Origin: Variovorax beijingensis
Lineage (GTDB): Bacteria > Pseudomonadota > Gammaproteobacteria > Burkholderiales > Burkholderiaceae_C
Reading direction: 5' to 3'
Length of the DNA: 64,000 nucleotides
Assembly (NCBI RefSeq): GCF_003951285.1
Contig: NZ_RXFQ01000005.1
Coordinates: 132,001-196,000, forward strand
In this document: positions 1 through 8,660 of the stretch, piece by piece
Layout of the letters: every line of letters starts with the position of its first letter
How positions within the stretch are numbered: position 1 is the first letter of the stretch
Position numbers and translations under genes: made by a program
The notes under the pieces: model-generated
Told to the model about the DNA's origin: nothing
The model's database searches: none
What the model saw: only the letters and a program-made list of their open reading frames with translations

Positions 1-937
1 CGAGGCAGGCTGTCACCAGCGCGTCCATCGAGACCCGCTGCGTGCGCAGATAGCGCGCGGTGGCGTTGTCGCGATAGCCGTCGTCGAGCCGCGAGAACTC
101 CCGGAAGACGACGGTCCCGGCGCCGCATCGCCGTGCCCACGCGAGGTACGCGGCCACGTCGGTCGGCTGCGCGATGCCCCCGCGCTGGAGGATGCACACG
201 AGCCGCAGCGCCACCGCATCGGCGAGCTGGCGCGCGGTGCGTTCGAACACGACGGGGTCACCGATGGCCACCTCGGGCCGGAATCGCATGATGGCCTGGT
301 TGACCGCGCCGTCGTGGTGGTGGCGGGACAGCTCCAGCCAGCTCATTTCGAAACGTTGCAGCGCGCGCCGCAGTACCTCGCCCTGCGGGCCGGCAAAGCC
401 TGCGCCGTTGGTGTAAAGCACACGGTCTTCGACCACCGGGCCCTCGCTTTCGCCCGCGGCCAGCGTGTGCAGCAGCCGGAGCATCCAGTCGGCGTCGTCG
501 CTCGTTTCCAGACCCGAGAGCGACCACGACAGCGGCACGCCGCGCAAGGCGCGCAGCGCGCGGGACAGGCCGTCGAAGTAGTCGGGTGCCGGACGCAGCC
601 GGGACGCCGAGGTTCCGCCGTCGGTCCTGCGCAGGTTTTCCGAGCAGAAGCCGCAACGTGCCGAACAAGGCTTCACGGAGGCGTACGGCGTGAACGTGAG
701 GGGCTGCGCAAAGCGCCGCGCGACGCCGCCGATCGCGTGCGTGTGCCAGCGCGCGGCCTCGTTCGAAGACGGCGTGCGAAGGGTCACCCCGCGCACGGAG
801 CGGCGAAGGCGTTCGAAGAGCGGGGAACTCGCGCTGCGCGGCAGATCGGCCACGGCGATCTGGTCGATCGCGCAAGTCACGGCCCGCGTAGCGAGGGGTA
901 CCGGCGTATCGGCTTCAAGGGGAATGACGGGGCGCAT
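1..937 (-). CDS. Radical SAM protein, 3' end outside window
   Basis: Reading from the ATG at 937 gives at least 312 residues with no stop before the window edge, so the C-terminus is missing. Residues 88-99 contain a CX3CX2C cluster (Cys91, Cys95, Cys98) preceded by FTPYASVKP, the radical SAM signature that binds a 4Fe-4S cluster and S-adenosylmethionine. The following region has alternating strand/helix segments as in a partial TIM barrel. The substrate is not recognisable. The frame stays open upstream: in-frame ATGs lie at 1030 and 1024, and a GTG at 1069 begins just after the stop of the ABC-2 permease gene, so the true start may be earlier and coupled to the exporter. Being downstream of an ABC-2 exporter suggests a role in making or modifying an exported compound; that is inference only. 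Confidence 0.8.
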   Translation of the reverse strand, partial: MRPVIPLEADTPVPLATRAVTCAIDQIAVADLPRSASSPLFERLRRSVRGVTLRTPSSNEAARWHTHAIGGVARRFAQPLTFTPYASVKPCSARCGFCSENLRRTDGGTSASRLRPAPDYFDGLSRALRALRGVPLSWSLSGLETSDDADWMLRLLHTLAAGESEGPVVEDRVLYTNGAGFAGPQGEVLRRALQRFEMSWLELSRHHHDGAVNQAIMRFRPEVAIGDPVVFERTARQLADAVALRLVCILQRGGIAQPTDVAAYLAWARRCGAGTVVFREFSRLDDGYRDNATARYLRTQRVSMDALVTACL

Positions 938-1070
938 GGCAGGGGCGGAGTGGTCGCAACCACGACCATACGCCGGCGTTGCCTCCGCGGTGGCGTTGGC
1001 CCACCGCGGCTGGAGCCGCGCCATGCGCATTTCCGCACGAGAAGCGTTGACGCGGTCCAGGCCCGTCACC

Positions 1071-1913
1071 CTAGCCACCCTGCACCTGCAGACTGCGCAT
1101 CGTGCGCCCCATCGCCATCCGCCCGAACGCGACCAGCAGGGCGATCCAGAAGCACTGCAGCCCCAGCGCGCCCAGCGCATGCCAGCCGCCCAGTTGCCCG
1201 AAATACAGCCGCGCCGGAATGTCGAACAGCCCCGCCAGCGGCTGCACCAGCAGGGCGGTCTGCCAGGCGTCGGGCAGCAGCGCCAGCGGCAGCAGGTTGC
1301 CCGAGAACACGATGACCACGGGGGTGACCACCGCGCTGATGCCGCGCTCGTTGAGCGCCGCCGTGGCCGCCACGTTGAGCAGCATCACCATCGCGGTCGA
1401 CAGCAGCAGCGCAAGCCCGACCGACAGCAGGAACGCCATGCCGGCCACTGCGCTCGCGGGCGGTTGCCAGGCCCATTCGCCAAGCCCCGCCAGCGGCAGC
1501 ACGGCCGCCGCGAAGGCCGCCATCAGCGCCACGCGCGGCAGCAGCCGCGCCGCGATCCAGCCGGCGCTGCGCGCGAACCACAGCGCGTACGCATCCACCG
1601 GCCGCAAACGGTCGTAGGCGACCGCGCCGGTGCGCACGGCCTGCGCCACCTCCGGGTCGCCGAGCCAGGGCAGCAGCACCAGCAGGCCCTGCGCGAGCCA
1701 GGTGTAGCTGATGGCCTGGGCGAGCGACATCGGCGAAGCCGCACCCGCGACGGCGCTGCCGCCGTAGAACGCGGCGAACACCATCACCTTGATGCCGCCC
1801 CACCAGCACTGGGTTGCAAAACCGGCGAGCGCCGCGGTGCGGTACTGCAGCATCTGCATGAAGCGCGACACGAAGGCCGCGGCATAGGGGCGCAGCAGCT
1901 CGCGCGGGCTCAC
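1071..1913 (-). CDS. ABC-2 type transporter permease
   Basis: This 280-residue protein is mostly hydrophobic with about six membrane segments and resembles the ABC-2 permeases that pair with daunorubicin/viologen-type exporter ATPases. It starts at a GTG whose last two bases overlap the TGA of the ATPase gene (GTGA junction), so the two are translationally coupled. No second permease follows: the next frame is a radical SAM protein. Systems of this type often have two different permease subunits, so this one may act as a homodimer or its partner may lie elsewhere. The exported substrate cannot be told from sequence. Confidence 0.82.
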   Translation of the reverse strand: MSPRELLRPYAAAFVSRFMQMLQYRTAALAGFATQCWWGGIKVMVFAAFYGGSAVAGAASPMSLAQAISYTWLAQGLLVLLPWLGDPEVAQAVRTGAVAYDRLRPVDAYALWFARSAGWIAARLLPRVALMAAFAAAVLPLAGLGEWAWQPPASAVAGMAFLLSVGLALLLSTAMVMLLNVAATAALNERGISAVVTPVVIVFSGNLLPLALLPDAWQTALLVQPLAGLFDIPARLYFGQLGGWHALGALGLQCFWIALLVAFGRMAMGRTMRSLQVQGG

Positions 1914-2905
1914 GCTTCGGCCGCTCCGTGCATGGCATAGAAGCGCGCGATCACCGCCTCGATGGCCAGGCCTTCGAGGCGGATGTCTTCCACCGCGTGT
2001 CCGGCCGCGATGCGCGCGATCAGCGCGGGCGCCGAGGTGACCGCGGGATCGAAATCGAGCACCAGCGTCTGGCCGTCCCGCGCGTGCACCGTGGCGCCGG
2101 GCACCTGTTCGGGCAGCGCCGCGTCCTGCGCGAAGTCGACCACCAGCCGGCGCTCGGCCATCACCTGCGCGCGCAGCGCCTCGACCGGGCTGTCGGCCAG
2201 CACGCGGCCATGGCCGATGACGATCACGCGCTGGGCCAGCGCCTCGATGTCGTGCATGTCGTGCGTGGTCAGCAGCACGGTGGTGCCGCGCTCGCGGTTG
2301 GCGCGGCGCACGAAGTCGCGCACCGCGAGCTTCGAGGGCGCATCGAGGCCGATGGTCGGCTCGTCGAGAAACAGAATGTCCGGCTCGTGCAGCAGCGCCG
2401 CCGCGATCTCGGCGCGCATGCGCTGGCCCAGCGAGAGCTGGCGCACCGGCTGGCCGAGCACGCGCTCCAGGTGCAGCAGCGCGACCAGTTCGTCGCGCGT
2501 GCGCCGATAGCGCGCCGGCTCGACACGGTAGATGTCGCGCAGCAGATCGAAGCCGTCGCCCACCGGCAGGTCCCACCACAGCTGCGTGCGCTGGCCGAAG
2601 ACCACGCCGATGCGCGCCACGTGGCGCTCGCGGTCGGCAAAGGGGTCGCGTCCGTCGATCTCCACGCGCCCGCCGTCGGCCCGCAGGATGCCCGAGAGGA
2701 TCTTGATGGTGGTCGACTTGCCCGCGCCGTTCGGCCCGATGAAGCCCAGCAGCTCGCCGCGCTCGAGCGAGAACGACACGCCCGACAGCGCCTGCACTGT
2801 GCGGTGGCGCCGCTGCACGAGGCCGCGCAGCGCGCCCATCACGCCCGGGCCGTGCTCGGAGATGCGGTAGCTCTTGAGGAGGTGGTCGACGAGGATGTGG
2901 GGCAT
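1910..2905 (-). CDS. ABC-2 exporter ATP-binding protein
   Basis: The 331-residue ATPase energises the permease encoded just downstream. It has a Walker A motif GPNGAGKST at residues 57-65, a QRTQLWWDLP Q-loop region near 105-114, a signature LSLGQ at 157-161, Walker B plus catalytic Glu in ILFLDEP at 177-183 and an H-loop (TTHD). This combination, with an N-terminal extension of about 25 residues before the first strand, is typical of drug/polysaccharide-type ABC-2 exporters rather than importers. The gene diverges from the HAD phosphatase gene across a gap of about 100 bp that should hold both promoters. Confidence 0.88.
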   Translation of the reverse strand: MPHILVDHLLKSYRISEHGPGVMGALRGLVQRRHRTVQALSGVSFSLERGELLGFIGPNGAGKSTTIKILSGILRADGGRVEIDGRDPFADRERHVARIGVVFGQRTQLWWDLPVGDGFDLLRDIYRVEPARYRRTRDELVALLHLERVLGQPVRQLSLGQRMRAEIAAALLHEPDILFLDEPTIGLDAPSKLAVRDFVRRANRERGTTVLLTTHDMHDIEALAQRVIVIGHGRVLADSPVEALRAQVMAERRLVVDFAQDAALPEQVPGATVHARDGQTLVLDFDPAVTSAPALIARIAAGHAVEDIRLEGLAIEAVIARFYAMHGAAEA

Positions 2906-3002
2906 GGAAAGCGCCGCGCCGGCGTGGAACGCGCGGCGGGGGCGGGATGCTACACGAAACCGCCGGTACGATCACTGGCTCTGCAGAGATTGCCCGCCCG
3001 CC

Positions 3003-3830
3003 ATGCCTTCGCCGACTTCCCTTCCGCCCTCGCCCACCCATCTGCTGCCGCTGGAGCGCTGGGCCGCGCCCACGCGCCGCGCGCTCGCCGGCGTGTTCAC
3101 GGACATCGACGACACGCTCACCACCGAGGGCGCGATCACGCCCGATGCGCTGCAGGCCCTCGGCGATCTCAAGGCCGCGGGCCTTTCCATCGTGGCGATC
3201 ACGGGCCGGCCCGTCGGCTGGAGCCTGCCCTTCGTCAACACCTGGCCGGTCGATGCCATCGTGGCGGAGAACGGCGCGGTGGCGCTGCTGCCTGCAGCCG
3301 AGGGCCAGATCGAGAAACGCTACATGCAGGATGCGCCCACGCGCACCGCCAACTTCGAGCGCATGCAGGCCGTGCTGGCGCGCATCGAGCGCGAGATCCC
3401 GGGCGCGCAGCGCGCCACCGATTCGCCGGGCCGCGAGACCGACATCGCCATCGACCACAGCGAGTTCGTGCAGCTGGGCGAAGAGACCATCGCGCAGGTC
3501 GTCGCGCTGATGCGCAGCGAAGGCATGCACGCCACCGTGAGCAGCATCCACATCAACGGCTGGTACGGCGACAACGACAAGCTCGAGGGCGCACGCTGGA
3601 TCGTGCACGAGCTCTGGGGCCGCACGCTCGACGACGAACTCGACCGCTGGGCCTATGTGGGCGACTCCACCAACGACCAGCTGATGTTCCGCACCTTCGC
3701 GAGCAGCATCGGCGTGGCGAACGTCGCGCGCTTCGTGCCGCAGCTGGAGCACCTGCCGCGCTACGTGACCGGGGGCCAGCGCGGCGCGGGCTTTGCCGAG
3801 GCGGCGCGCGCCGTGCTCTCGGTCCGCTGA
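3003..3830 (+). CDS. HAD-superfamily sugar-phosphatase-like hydrolase
   Basis: The 275-residue protein carries the HAD motifs: FTDIDDTLT with Asp34 as nucleophile and Asp36 as acid/base, AITGRP as motif II and YVGDSTND as the C-terminal metal-binding motif. The insertion between motif II and the C-terminal motif is of the Cof/sucrose-phosphatase/mannosyl-3-phosphoglycerate phosphatase type (C2 cap). The ATG at 3003 is chosen because the conserved core begins about 30 residues later; the frame is open back to 2874 but that stretch lacks family-like sequence. It is convergent with the Bug receptor gene, with 30 bp between them. The natural substrate is unknown. Confidence 0.82.
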   Translation: MPSPTSLPPSPTHLLPLERWAAPTRRALAGVFTDIDDTLTTEGAITPDALQALGDLKAAGLSIVAITGRPVGWSLPFVNTWPVDAIVAENGAVALLPAAEGQIEKRYMQDAPTRTANFERMQAVLARIEREIPGAQRATDSPGRETDIAIDHSEFVQLGEETIAQVVALMRSEGMHATVSSIHINGWYGDNDKLEGARWIVHELWGRTLDDELDRWAYVGDSTNDQLMFRTFASSIGVANVARFVPQLEHLPRYVTGGQRGAGFAEAARAVLSVR

Positions 3831-3860
3831 CCGGCCCGTCGCGCCATCCCTGCCGCCAGC

Positions 3861-4835
3861 TCACTTCTCCTTCGCCAGCCCCAGCTTCTCGATCACCGCC
3901 TTCTCGCGCACCACCGTGTCCTGCGCAAACTTGGTGTACGTTGCCGAGCTCATGTAGTTCGGCAGCATGTCGTAGCGGCCGAGCGACGCCACATAGCTCG
4001 GCTCTTCCATCGCCTGCTTGAAGGCGTCGTGCAGCTTCTTCACCACCTCGGGCGGCGTGCCCTTGGGGGCGCCGATGCCGAAGGGCGAGTTCTGCACGAT
4101 GTCGTAGCCCAGTTCCTTCAGCGTCGGCGCATCGGGGAACTTGGCGAGGCGCTTCTCGCCCCAGGTGTTGAGCACGCGCAGCTTGCCGGCCTCCACCTGC
4201 GGCGCAAAGCCGGTGCTGTCGGCGGCCGCCATCAGCTGGCCGCTGACCACCGCGAGCATCAGGTCGGCGCTGCCCTTGTAGGGCACGTGCTGCAACTGGA
4301 TGCCAGCCTTCTGCGCAATGATCTCGGTCGTGAGATGCGGGCTCGTCAGGTTGCCGGTGGAGCCGTAGGTGAGCTTGCCGGGGTTGGCCTTGGCGTAGGC
4401 GACGAAGTCGGCCCAGGTCTTGAACGGGCTGTCGGCCGGCACCACGATGCCGAAGGCATAGCCCGTGACGTTGAGCACGTAGCTGATGTCCTTGAGCGGA
4501 TCCCAGTTGATCTTGGTGGTGTAGCCGAGGCGGAACACGCCGAGCGGGATCTGCGCGACGGTGTAGCCGTCGGGCTGCGCGGTCTGCAGCGCCTGCGCGG
4601 GCAGGGTGCCGCCGGCGCCGGGCTTGTTGTCGACGATGACGGGCTGGCCGAGGATCTTGCTCGCGTTGTCGGCCAGCTGGCGCATCGTGATGTCGGTAGG
4701 ACCGCCCGCCGGGAACGCGATGACCAGCTTGATCGGCTTGGCGGGAAAGGCCTGCGCGAGCGCCGCCAGCGGTGAAAGAAGAAGCCCGCAGGCTGCGGCG
4801 AGCGTGGCGGCACGGAAAAGGGATCGGCGGGACAT
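3861..4835 (-). CDS. Bug-type periplasmic solute receptor (TctC family)
   Basis: This 324-residue protein has a Tat-like or Sec signal (MSRRSLF, hydrophobic stretch, cleavage near ALAQA) followed by the canonical Bug sequence FPAKPIKLVIAFPAGGPTD. Further family marks are DNKPGAGG, a PDGYT segment and the VPYKGSA loop. Bug proteins bind carboxylates or amino-acid-like ligands in the periplasm and can feed TctAB membrane proteins; none are encoded nearby. A likely terminator of the upstream genes lies between it and the deacetylase gene, so it probably has its own promoter. The ligand is unknown. Confidence 0.9.
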   Translation of the reverse strand: MSRRSLFRAATLAAACGLLLSPLAALAQAFPAKPIKLVIAFPAGGPTDITMRQLADNASKILGQPVIVDNKPGAGGTLPAQALQTAQPDGYTVAQIPLGVFRLGYTTKINWDPLKDISYVLNVTGYAFGIVVPADSPFKTWADFVAYAKANPGKLTYGSTGNLTSPHLTTEIIAQKAGIQLQHVPYKGSADLMLAVVSGQLMAAADSTGFAPQVEAGKLRVLNTWGEKRLAKFPDAPTLKELGYDIVQNSPFGIGAPKGTPPEVVKKLHDAFKQAMEEPSYVASLGRYDMLPNYMSSATYTKFAQDTVVREKAVIEKLGLAKEK

Positions 4836-4849
4836 GGTGGCAGGTTCCT

Positions 4850-4892
4850 GAAACGGGAAAAAAGGAAAAGGGCGCATTGGGCCCTGCCCTTT
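4850..4892 (-). terminator. Rho-independent terminator after the ocd/deacetylase pair
   Basis: On the minus strand AAAGGGC and GCCCTTT form a 7-bp stem (4867-4873 with 4886-4892) around a 12-base loop that itself contains GGGCCC. A T-rich run, TTTTCCTTTTTT, follows immediately. It lies 45 bp past the stop of the deacetylase gene and before the Bug receptor start. Confidence 0.72.
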
Positions 4893-4936
4893 GCGCGGCG
4901 GCAATCGGTGCTCACCCGACTGGTGTCGCCTGCGGC

Positions 4937-5998
4937 TCAGCCCGCGGCCTGCTGCTCGAACCCCTGCAGCACGTTGACGGCATTGACACCCACCTCGGCC
5001 ACCGCGTAGCCGCCCTCGAAAACGAACACCGTGGGCAGGCCGGCGCGCGCCAGATCTTCGCCCATGCGCAGGTAGTCGTCGCTCCGGAGCCGAAAGCCCG
5101 CGACCGGGTCGCCTTCGAAGGTGTCGACGCCGAGCGACACCACCAGCGCGCCTGCGCGCACCGCGCCGATGCCGTCGAGCGCGGCCTTCAGCGCCGCGCG
5201 CCAGGTGGCGAAGTCGGTGCCGCGCGCGAGCGGCAGGTTGTGGTTGAAGCCGAGCCCGGCGCCCGCGCCGCGCTCGTCGGCATGGCCCAGGTAGTAGGGA
5301 TAGTCCGTGAGCGGATCGCCATGCAGGCTCGCGAAATGCACGTCGCCGCGCTCGTAGAAGATGGCCTGCGTGCCGTTGCCATGGTGGTAGTCCACGTCGA
5401 GCACCGCCACCCGCTCCACGCCCGCATCGCGCAGCGCCTGCGCGGCCACGGCGGCGTTGTTGACGAAGCAATAGCCACCGAAGAAATCGGCGCCCGCATG
5501 GTGGCCGGGCGGCCGCGTGAGCGCGAAGGCGGCGCGCTCGCCGCCGGCGACGCGCTGCGCCGCGGTCCAGGCGCAGGCCGCGCCGTGGCGCGCGGCGGCC
5601 CAGCTGCCGGCCATGAGCGGCGTGCCCGCGTCGAAAGAGAACAGCCCCATGCGCGCGGGAAAGCTCTTCGGCAGCACATCGGTACGCATGCCGCGCGTGG
5701 GCCAGTACGAAGGCAGGGCATCGCGCGATGCGTTGGACGGATCGAGCGCCACCCACTCGTCCCAGGCATGGGCGATGAAGTCCAGGTAGCGCGGCGCATG
5801 CACCTTGGCCAGCAGCGCCTCGTCGAAGGCATCGGGCACTTGCAGCGGGCCGAGGCCGCGGCGCTCCAGTTCATGTTTCACATGGTCGACACGGGCGGGC
5901 ACCTCGAAGCACGGCACCAGTTCGCCGCGGAACATCTCGACTTTGCCCTGGTGCAGTGCGTGCTGGTCGTTGTAGATGGTGAGCATGCCGCCCATCAT
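4937..5998 (-). CDS. Acetylpolyamine amidohydrolase / class II histone-deacetylase family
   Basis: The 353-residue zinc hydrolase belongs to the HDAC/acetylpolyamine amidohydrolase fold, which removes acetyl groups from N-acetylated polyamines such as N-acetylputrescine in the cytoplasm. The catalytic tandem histidines are in RPPGHHAG (His166-His167). The zinc ligands are Asp203 and His205 in DVDYHHGNGTQ and Asp292 in GVDTFEGDP. A FEGGY glycine-tyrosine motif near residue 330 carries the transition-state Tyr. The ATG at 5998 overlaps the ocd stop (ATGA); ATGs at 5995 and 5986 are also possible, and the last, giving MLTIYND, fits the family N-terminus best. Its pairing with ornithine cyclodeaminase supports a polyamine/arginine catabolic role. 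Confidence 0.85.
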   Translation of the reverse strand: MMGGMLTIYNDQHALHQGKVEMFRGELVPCFEVPARVDHVKHELERRGLGPLQVPDAFDEALLAKVHAPRYLDFIAHAWDEWVALDPSNASRDALPSYWPTRGMRTDVLPKSFPARMGLFSFDAGTPLMAGSWAAARHGAACAWTAAQRVAGGERAAFALTRPPGHHAGADFFGGYCFVNNAAVAAQALRDAGVERVAVLDVDYHHGNGTQAIFYERGDVHFASLHGDPLTDYPYYLGHADERGAGAGLGFNHNLPLARGTDFATWRAALKAALDGIGAVRAGALVVSLGVDTFEGDPVAGFRLRSDDYLRMGEDLARAGLPTVFVFEGGYAVAEVGVNAVNVLQGFEQQAAG

Positions 5999-7044
5999 GC
6001 CGCACGCCGCAGCACCGCCCGGCGCCGGCCCGACGCCGTCAGCCCGAACAGGTCCTTCGGATCGTCAAGTTCCGGCACCAGCGCGATCTGCTGGCCGATG
6101 CCGCGCTCGAGCGACAGCTGGTGGATGTAGCGCAGCGCCGTGTAGTCTTCGAGCGCAAAGCCGACCGAGTCGAACACCGTGACCTGCCCGGCGCTCTCGC
6201 GCCCGGGCACGCTGCCGAGCAGCACCTTCCAGAGCTCGTGCACCGGGAAGTCGGCCGGCAGCTGCTGGATCTCGCCCTCGATGCGGGTCTGGGCTTCGTA
6301 CTCGACGAACACGCGCGCGAGGCGCAGCACATCGGGATGCAGCTCGGTCTTGCCGGGGGAATCGCCGCCCACCGCATTGATGTGCATGCCCGGCTCGATC
6401 ATCCCGGGCGCGAGCACGACCGCGTGGCCCTGGTGGGCCGTGACCGTGGTCACGATGTCGGCGCTGCGCACCGCATCGGCGACCGACGCCGCGCGCACCA
6501 CCTCGAGCGGCGTGCAGGCCGACAGGTGGCGCACCAGCTTGTCGGTGGCGCGCGGATCGATGTCGAAGACGCGCACTTCCTCGATGCCCAGCAGCGCATG
6601 GAAGGCCAGCGCCTGGAACTCGCTCTGCGAGCCGTTGCCGATGAGCGCCATGCTGCGCGAACCGGGCCGCGCCAGCGCCTGCGCCGCCATGGCCGAGGTG
6701 GCGGCGGTACGCAGCGCGGTGGTGAGCGTGAGCTCGGACAGCAGCACGGGGTAGCCCGTGTCGACCTCGGCCAGCACGCCGAAGGCCATGACCGTGGGCA
6801 GCCCGAGCGCCGTGTTGTGCGGATGGCCGTTGACGTACTTGAAGGCATAGGCGCCGTCGTCGGCCACCGGCATCAGCTCGATCACGCCCAGGTGCGAGTG
6901 GCTGGCCACGCGCGCCTTCTTGTCGAACTCGCGCCAGCGCAGGAAGTCGTCGCGCAGCGCGTCGGCCAGGGCCTTGAGGAATTCCGGAACGCCGGTTTCG
7001 TCCACCAGGCGAACCAGGCTGTGAACATCGATGAAGCGGGTCAT
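5995..7044 (-). CDS. ocd: Ornithine cyclodeaminase
   Basis: The 349-residue protein fits the ornithine cyclodeaminase/mu-crystallin family, which converts L-ornithine to L-proline and ammonia with a tightly bound NAD. It has the N-terminal substrate-binding part (DKKARVASHSHLGVIELMP, FKYVNGHP), the Rossmann nucleotide loop ALIGNGSQSEFQALAF near residue 134 and the NAVGGDSPGKTEL segment whose Asp acts in catalysis. It resembles true ornithine cyclodeaminases more than alanine dehydrogenase or ectoine-type members because of the long C-terminal part (about 40 residues after FALEDYTALRYI). It is translationally coupled to the acetylpolyamine amidohydrolase. Confidence 0.88.
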   Translation of the reverse strand: MTRFIDVHSLVRLVDETGVPEFLKALADALRDDFLRWREFDKKARVASHSHLGVIELMPVADDGAYAFKYVNGHPHNTALGLPTVMAFGVLAEVDTGYPVLLSELTLTTALRTAATSAMAAQALARPGSRSMALIGNGSQSEFQALAFHALLGIEEVRVFDIDPRATDKLVRHLSACTPLEVVRAASVADAVRSADIVTTVTAHQGHAVVLAPGMIEPGMHINAVGGDSPGKTELHPDVLRLARVFVEYEAQTRIEGEIQQLPADFPVHELWKVLLGSVPGRESAGQVTVFDSVGFALEDYTALRYIHQLSLERGIGQQIALVPELDDPKDLFGLTASGRRRAVLRRAA

Positions 7045-7120
7045 GGCGCGGCTCCTTGCGTAGCCCGGACGCGGCGCTTCATTCCTTCAAGTGTTCACTC
7101 CACCATGGCTGATCCAGGAT

Positions 7121-7139
7121 GCGCCTGCGCCAGGGGTTG
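7121..7139. repeat. 19-bp sequence shared with the mvaB upstream region
   Basis: GCGCCTGCGCCAGGGGTTG occurs here, 77 bp upstream of the ocd start, and again at 30717-30735, 78 bp upstream of the mvaB start, in the same orientation relative to the downstream gene. It lies in the 161-bp gap between ocd and the MocR regulator gene. Function is unknown; it may be a dispersed genomic repeat or part of a promoter. Confidence 0.5.
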
Positions 7140-7205
7140 GAGCCATTGTGCGCCTGCTTGCAGGCCATGGCGAGCCCCCGCCGCGCCCCTGCTGGAAGCA
7201 CAGCT

Positions 7206-8615
7206 TCAGTCGTGCCTGTGCTCTTCGATGCTGCGCTCCAGGAAGCGCCAGAGCCGCTCGTCTTCGCTGAAGGCCACGTTGAAGCGCAGCCAGCCGGTGG
7301 GATGCGGGTTGACCAGGAACAGCTGGCCCGGCCCGAGCATGATGCCCTCGGCCGCGGCGCGGCGCGAGAGCTCGGCGCTGTCGGCAATGTCCGGGTGCCG
7401 GGCCCACAGGTACATGCCGGCCGCGGCTTCGTGGAACAGCTCGAAGCCCAGCCCGTCCAGCCGCCGCGCGACGCTGCCCTGCGCCTGCGCGAGGCGCTCG
7501 CGCAGCGACTTGAGATGCTTGCGCCAGCGGCCGTCGGTCACGATGCCGAAGGCCAGCCGCTCGGTGATGTCGGACGAGGTCAGGCCCGAGATCATCTTGA
7601 GCTGCGCCAGCTCTTCGAGCAGCTCCGGCTGGGCGACCACGTAGCCGACGCGGATGTTGGGCGAAATGGTCTTCGAGTAGCTGCCCACGTAGACCACGCG
7701 GCGCAGCTGTCCCAGGCTGGCGAGCGAGGGGCGCATCGATGCGTCCATCTCGGCATAGATGTCGTTCTCGACCAGCGTGAAGTCGTGTGCCTGGGCCAGC
7801 TGGAGCAGTTGCACCAGCTGCGGCAGCGATGCCATCGAGCAGGTCGGGCTCTGCAGCCGGGGCTGGGTGAAGAAGGCCTTGGGCCGATGCGCCGCGAGCA
7901 GCGCCTCGAGCGCCGGCATGTCGTAGCCCGTGGGGATGCGCGGCACGCCGACAATCTCCACGCCCAGGAAGCGGAGCATGAACATCAGGTTGGGATAGCC
8001 CGGGTCGTCCACCAGCACCGAATCGCCCGGCTTGAGCAGGCGGCGCGCCACCAGGTCCAGCGCCTGGCTGGAACCCTGGGTCAGCAGCACCTGGGCGGCG
8101 TCGACCACGATCTGCTGCTCCGAGAGCGCCTCGGCCGTCGCCATGCGCAGCGCCATGTGGCCGAAGGGCAGGCCGTAGCCGCCGATATCGGCGCCTTCGG
8201 AGGCCAGGTGGCGGAGGCTGCGGCGCATGCCGTCCTCGAACAGCCAGTCGTGCGGCAGCCAGCCGCAGCCGGGCTTGAGCGGCAGGTTGCGGTTCTCGAA
8301 GATCTGTTGCAGGTACCAGCGGGCATCGAAACGGGGATCCGGGCGGGGCACGCTGGCCGCGCCGGCGGCGCTGTCCTCGATGCGCCGCTTGACGAAGAAG
8401 CCGGCGTTGGCGCGCGAGACCAAGAGGCCCTGCGCCACCAGCCGGTCGTAGGCCTCGACCACCGTGAAGACACTGACGCCATGGGCGGCGGCGAAGGCGC
8501 GGATCGACGGCAGCTTGCTGTCGGCCTTGAGCTTCTGGGCGCCGATCAGTCCGCGCAACCCTTCCACGATCTGGCTGACCAGCGGCGTTGGCTGTTCGGG
8601 GCGAAGAATGAGCAT
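7206..8615 (-). CDS. MocR/GabR-type transcriptional regulator
   Basis: The 469-residue protein joins an N-terminal GntR winged helix (about residues 1-80, KLPSIRAFAAAHGVSVFTVVEAYDRL) to a fold-type I aminotransferase-like domain (about 105-469). The predicted pyridoxal-phosphate lysine is Lys315 in SYSKTISPN. GabR and related MocR regulators sense PLP with GABA and activate gabT/gabD. The ATG at 8615 is chosen over the open frame from 8714 because GGAG lies six bases upstream and the GntR domain starts there. It is divergent from gabT, consistent with direct control of the GABA/guanidinobutyrate genes. Duplicated GTACAG and TGTACA sequences lie in the shared control region. Confidence 0.87.
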   Translation of the reverse strand: MLILRPEQPTPLVSQIVEGLRGLIGAQKLKADSKLPSIRAFAAAHGVSVFTVVEAYDRLVAQGLLVSRANAGFFVKRRIEDSAAGAASVPRPDPRFDARWYLQQIFENRNLPLKPGCGWLPHDWLFEDGMRRSLRHLASEGADIGGYGLPFGHMALRMATAEALSEQQIVVDAAQVLLTQGSSQALDLVARRLLKPGDSVLVDDPGYPNLMFMLRFLGVEIVGVPRIPTGYDMPALEALLAAHRPKAFFTQPRLQSPTCSMASLPQLVQLLQLAQAHDFTLVENDIYAEMDASMRPSLASLGQLRRVVYVGSYSKTISPNIRVGYVVAQPELLEELAQLKMISGLTSSDITERLAFGIVTDGRWRKHLKSLRERLAQAQGSVARRLDGLGFELFHEAAAGMYLWARHPDIADSAELSRRAAAEGIMLGPGQLFLVNPHPTGWLRFNVAFSEDERLWRFLERSIEEHRHD

Positions 8616-8660
8616 CGGGGCGTCTCCGGCAGACCGGCCTGCACCATATTGAGGAAAGTA

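Noticed and set aside
1071..3752. An 893-codon minus-strand frame running through permease, ATPase and HAD genes
   Set aside because: Only its last 280 codons (from the GTG at 1913) match a family; the rest is out of frame with the ATPase and antisense to the HAD gene.
7079..7387. Small frame in the ocd/MocR gap
   Set aside because: Most of it overlaps the MocR C-terminus in another frame, and there is no good ribosome-binding site.
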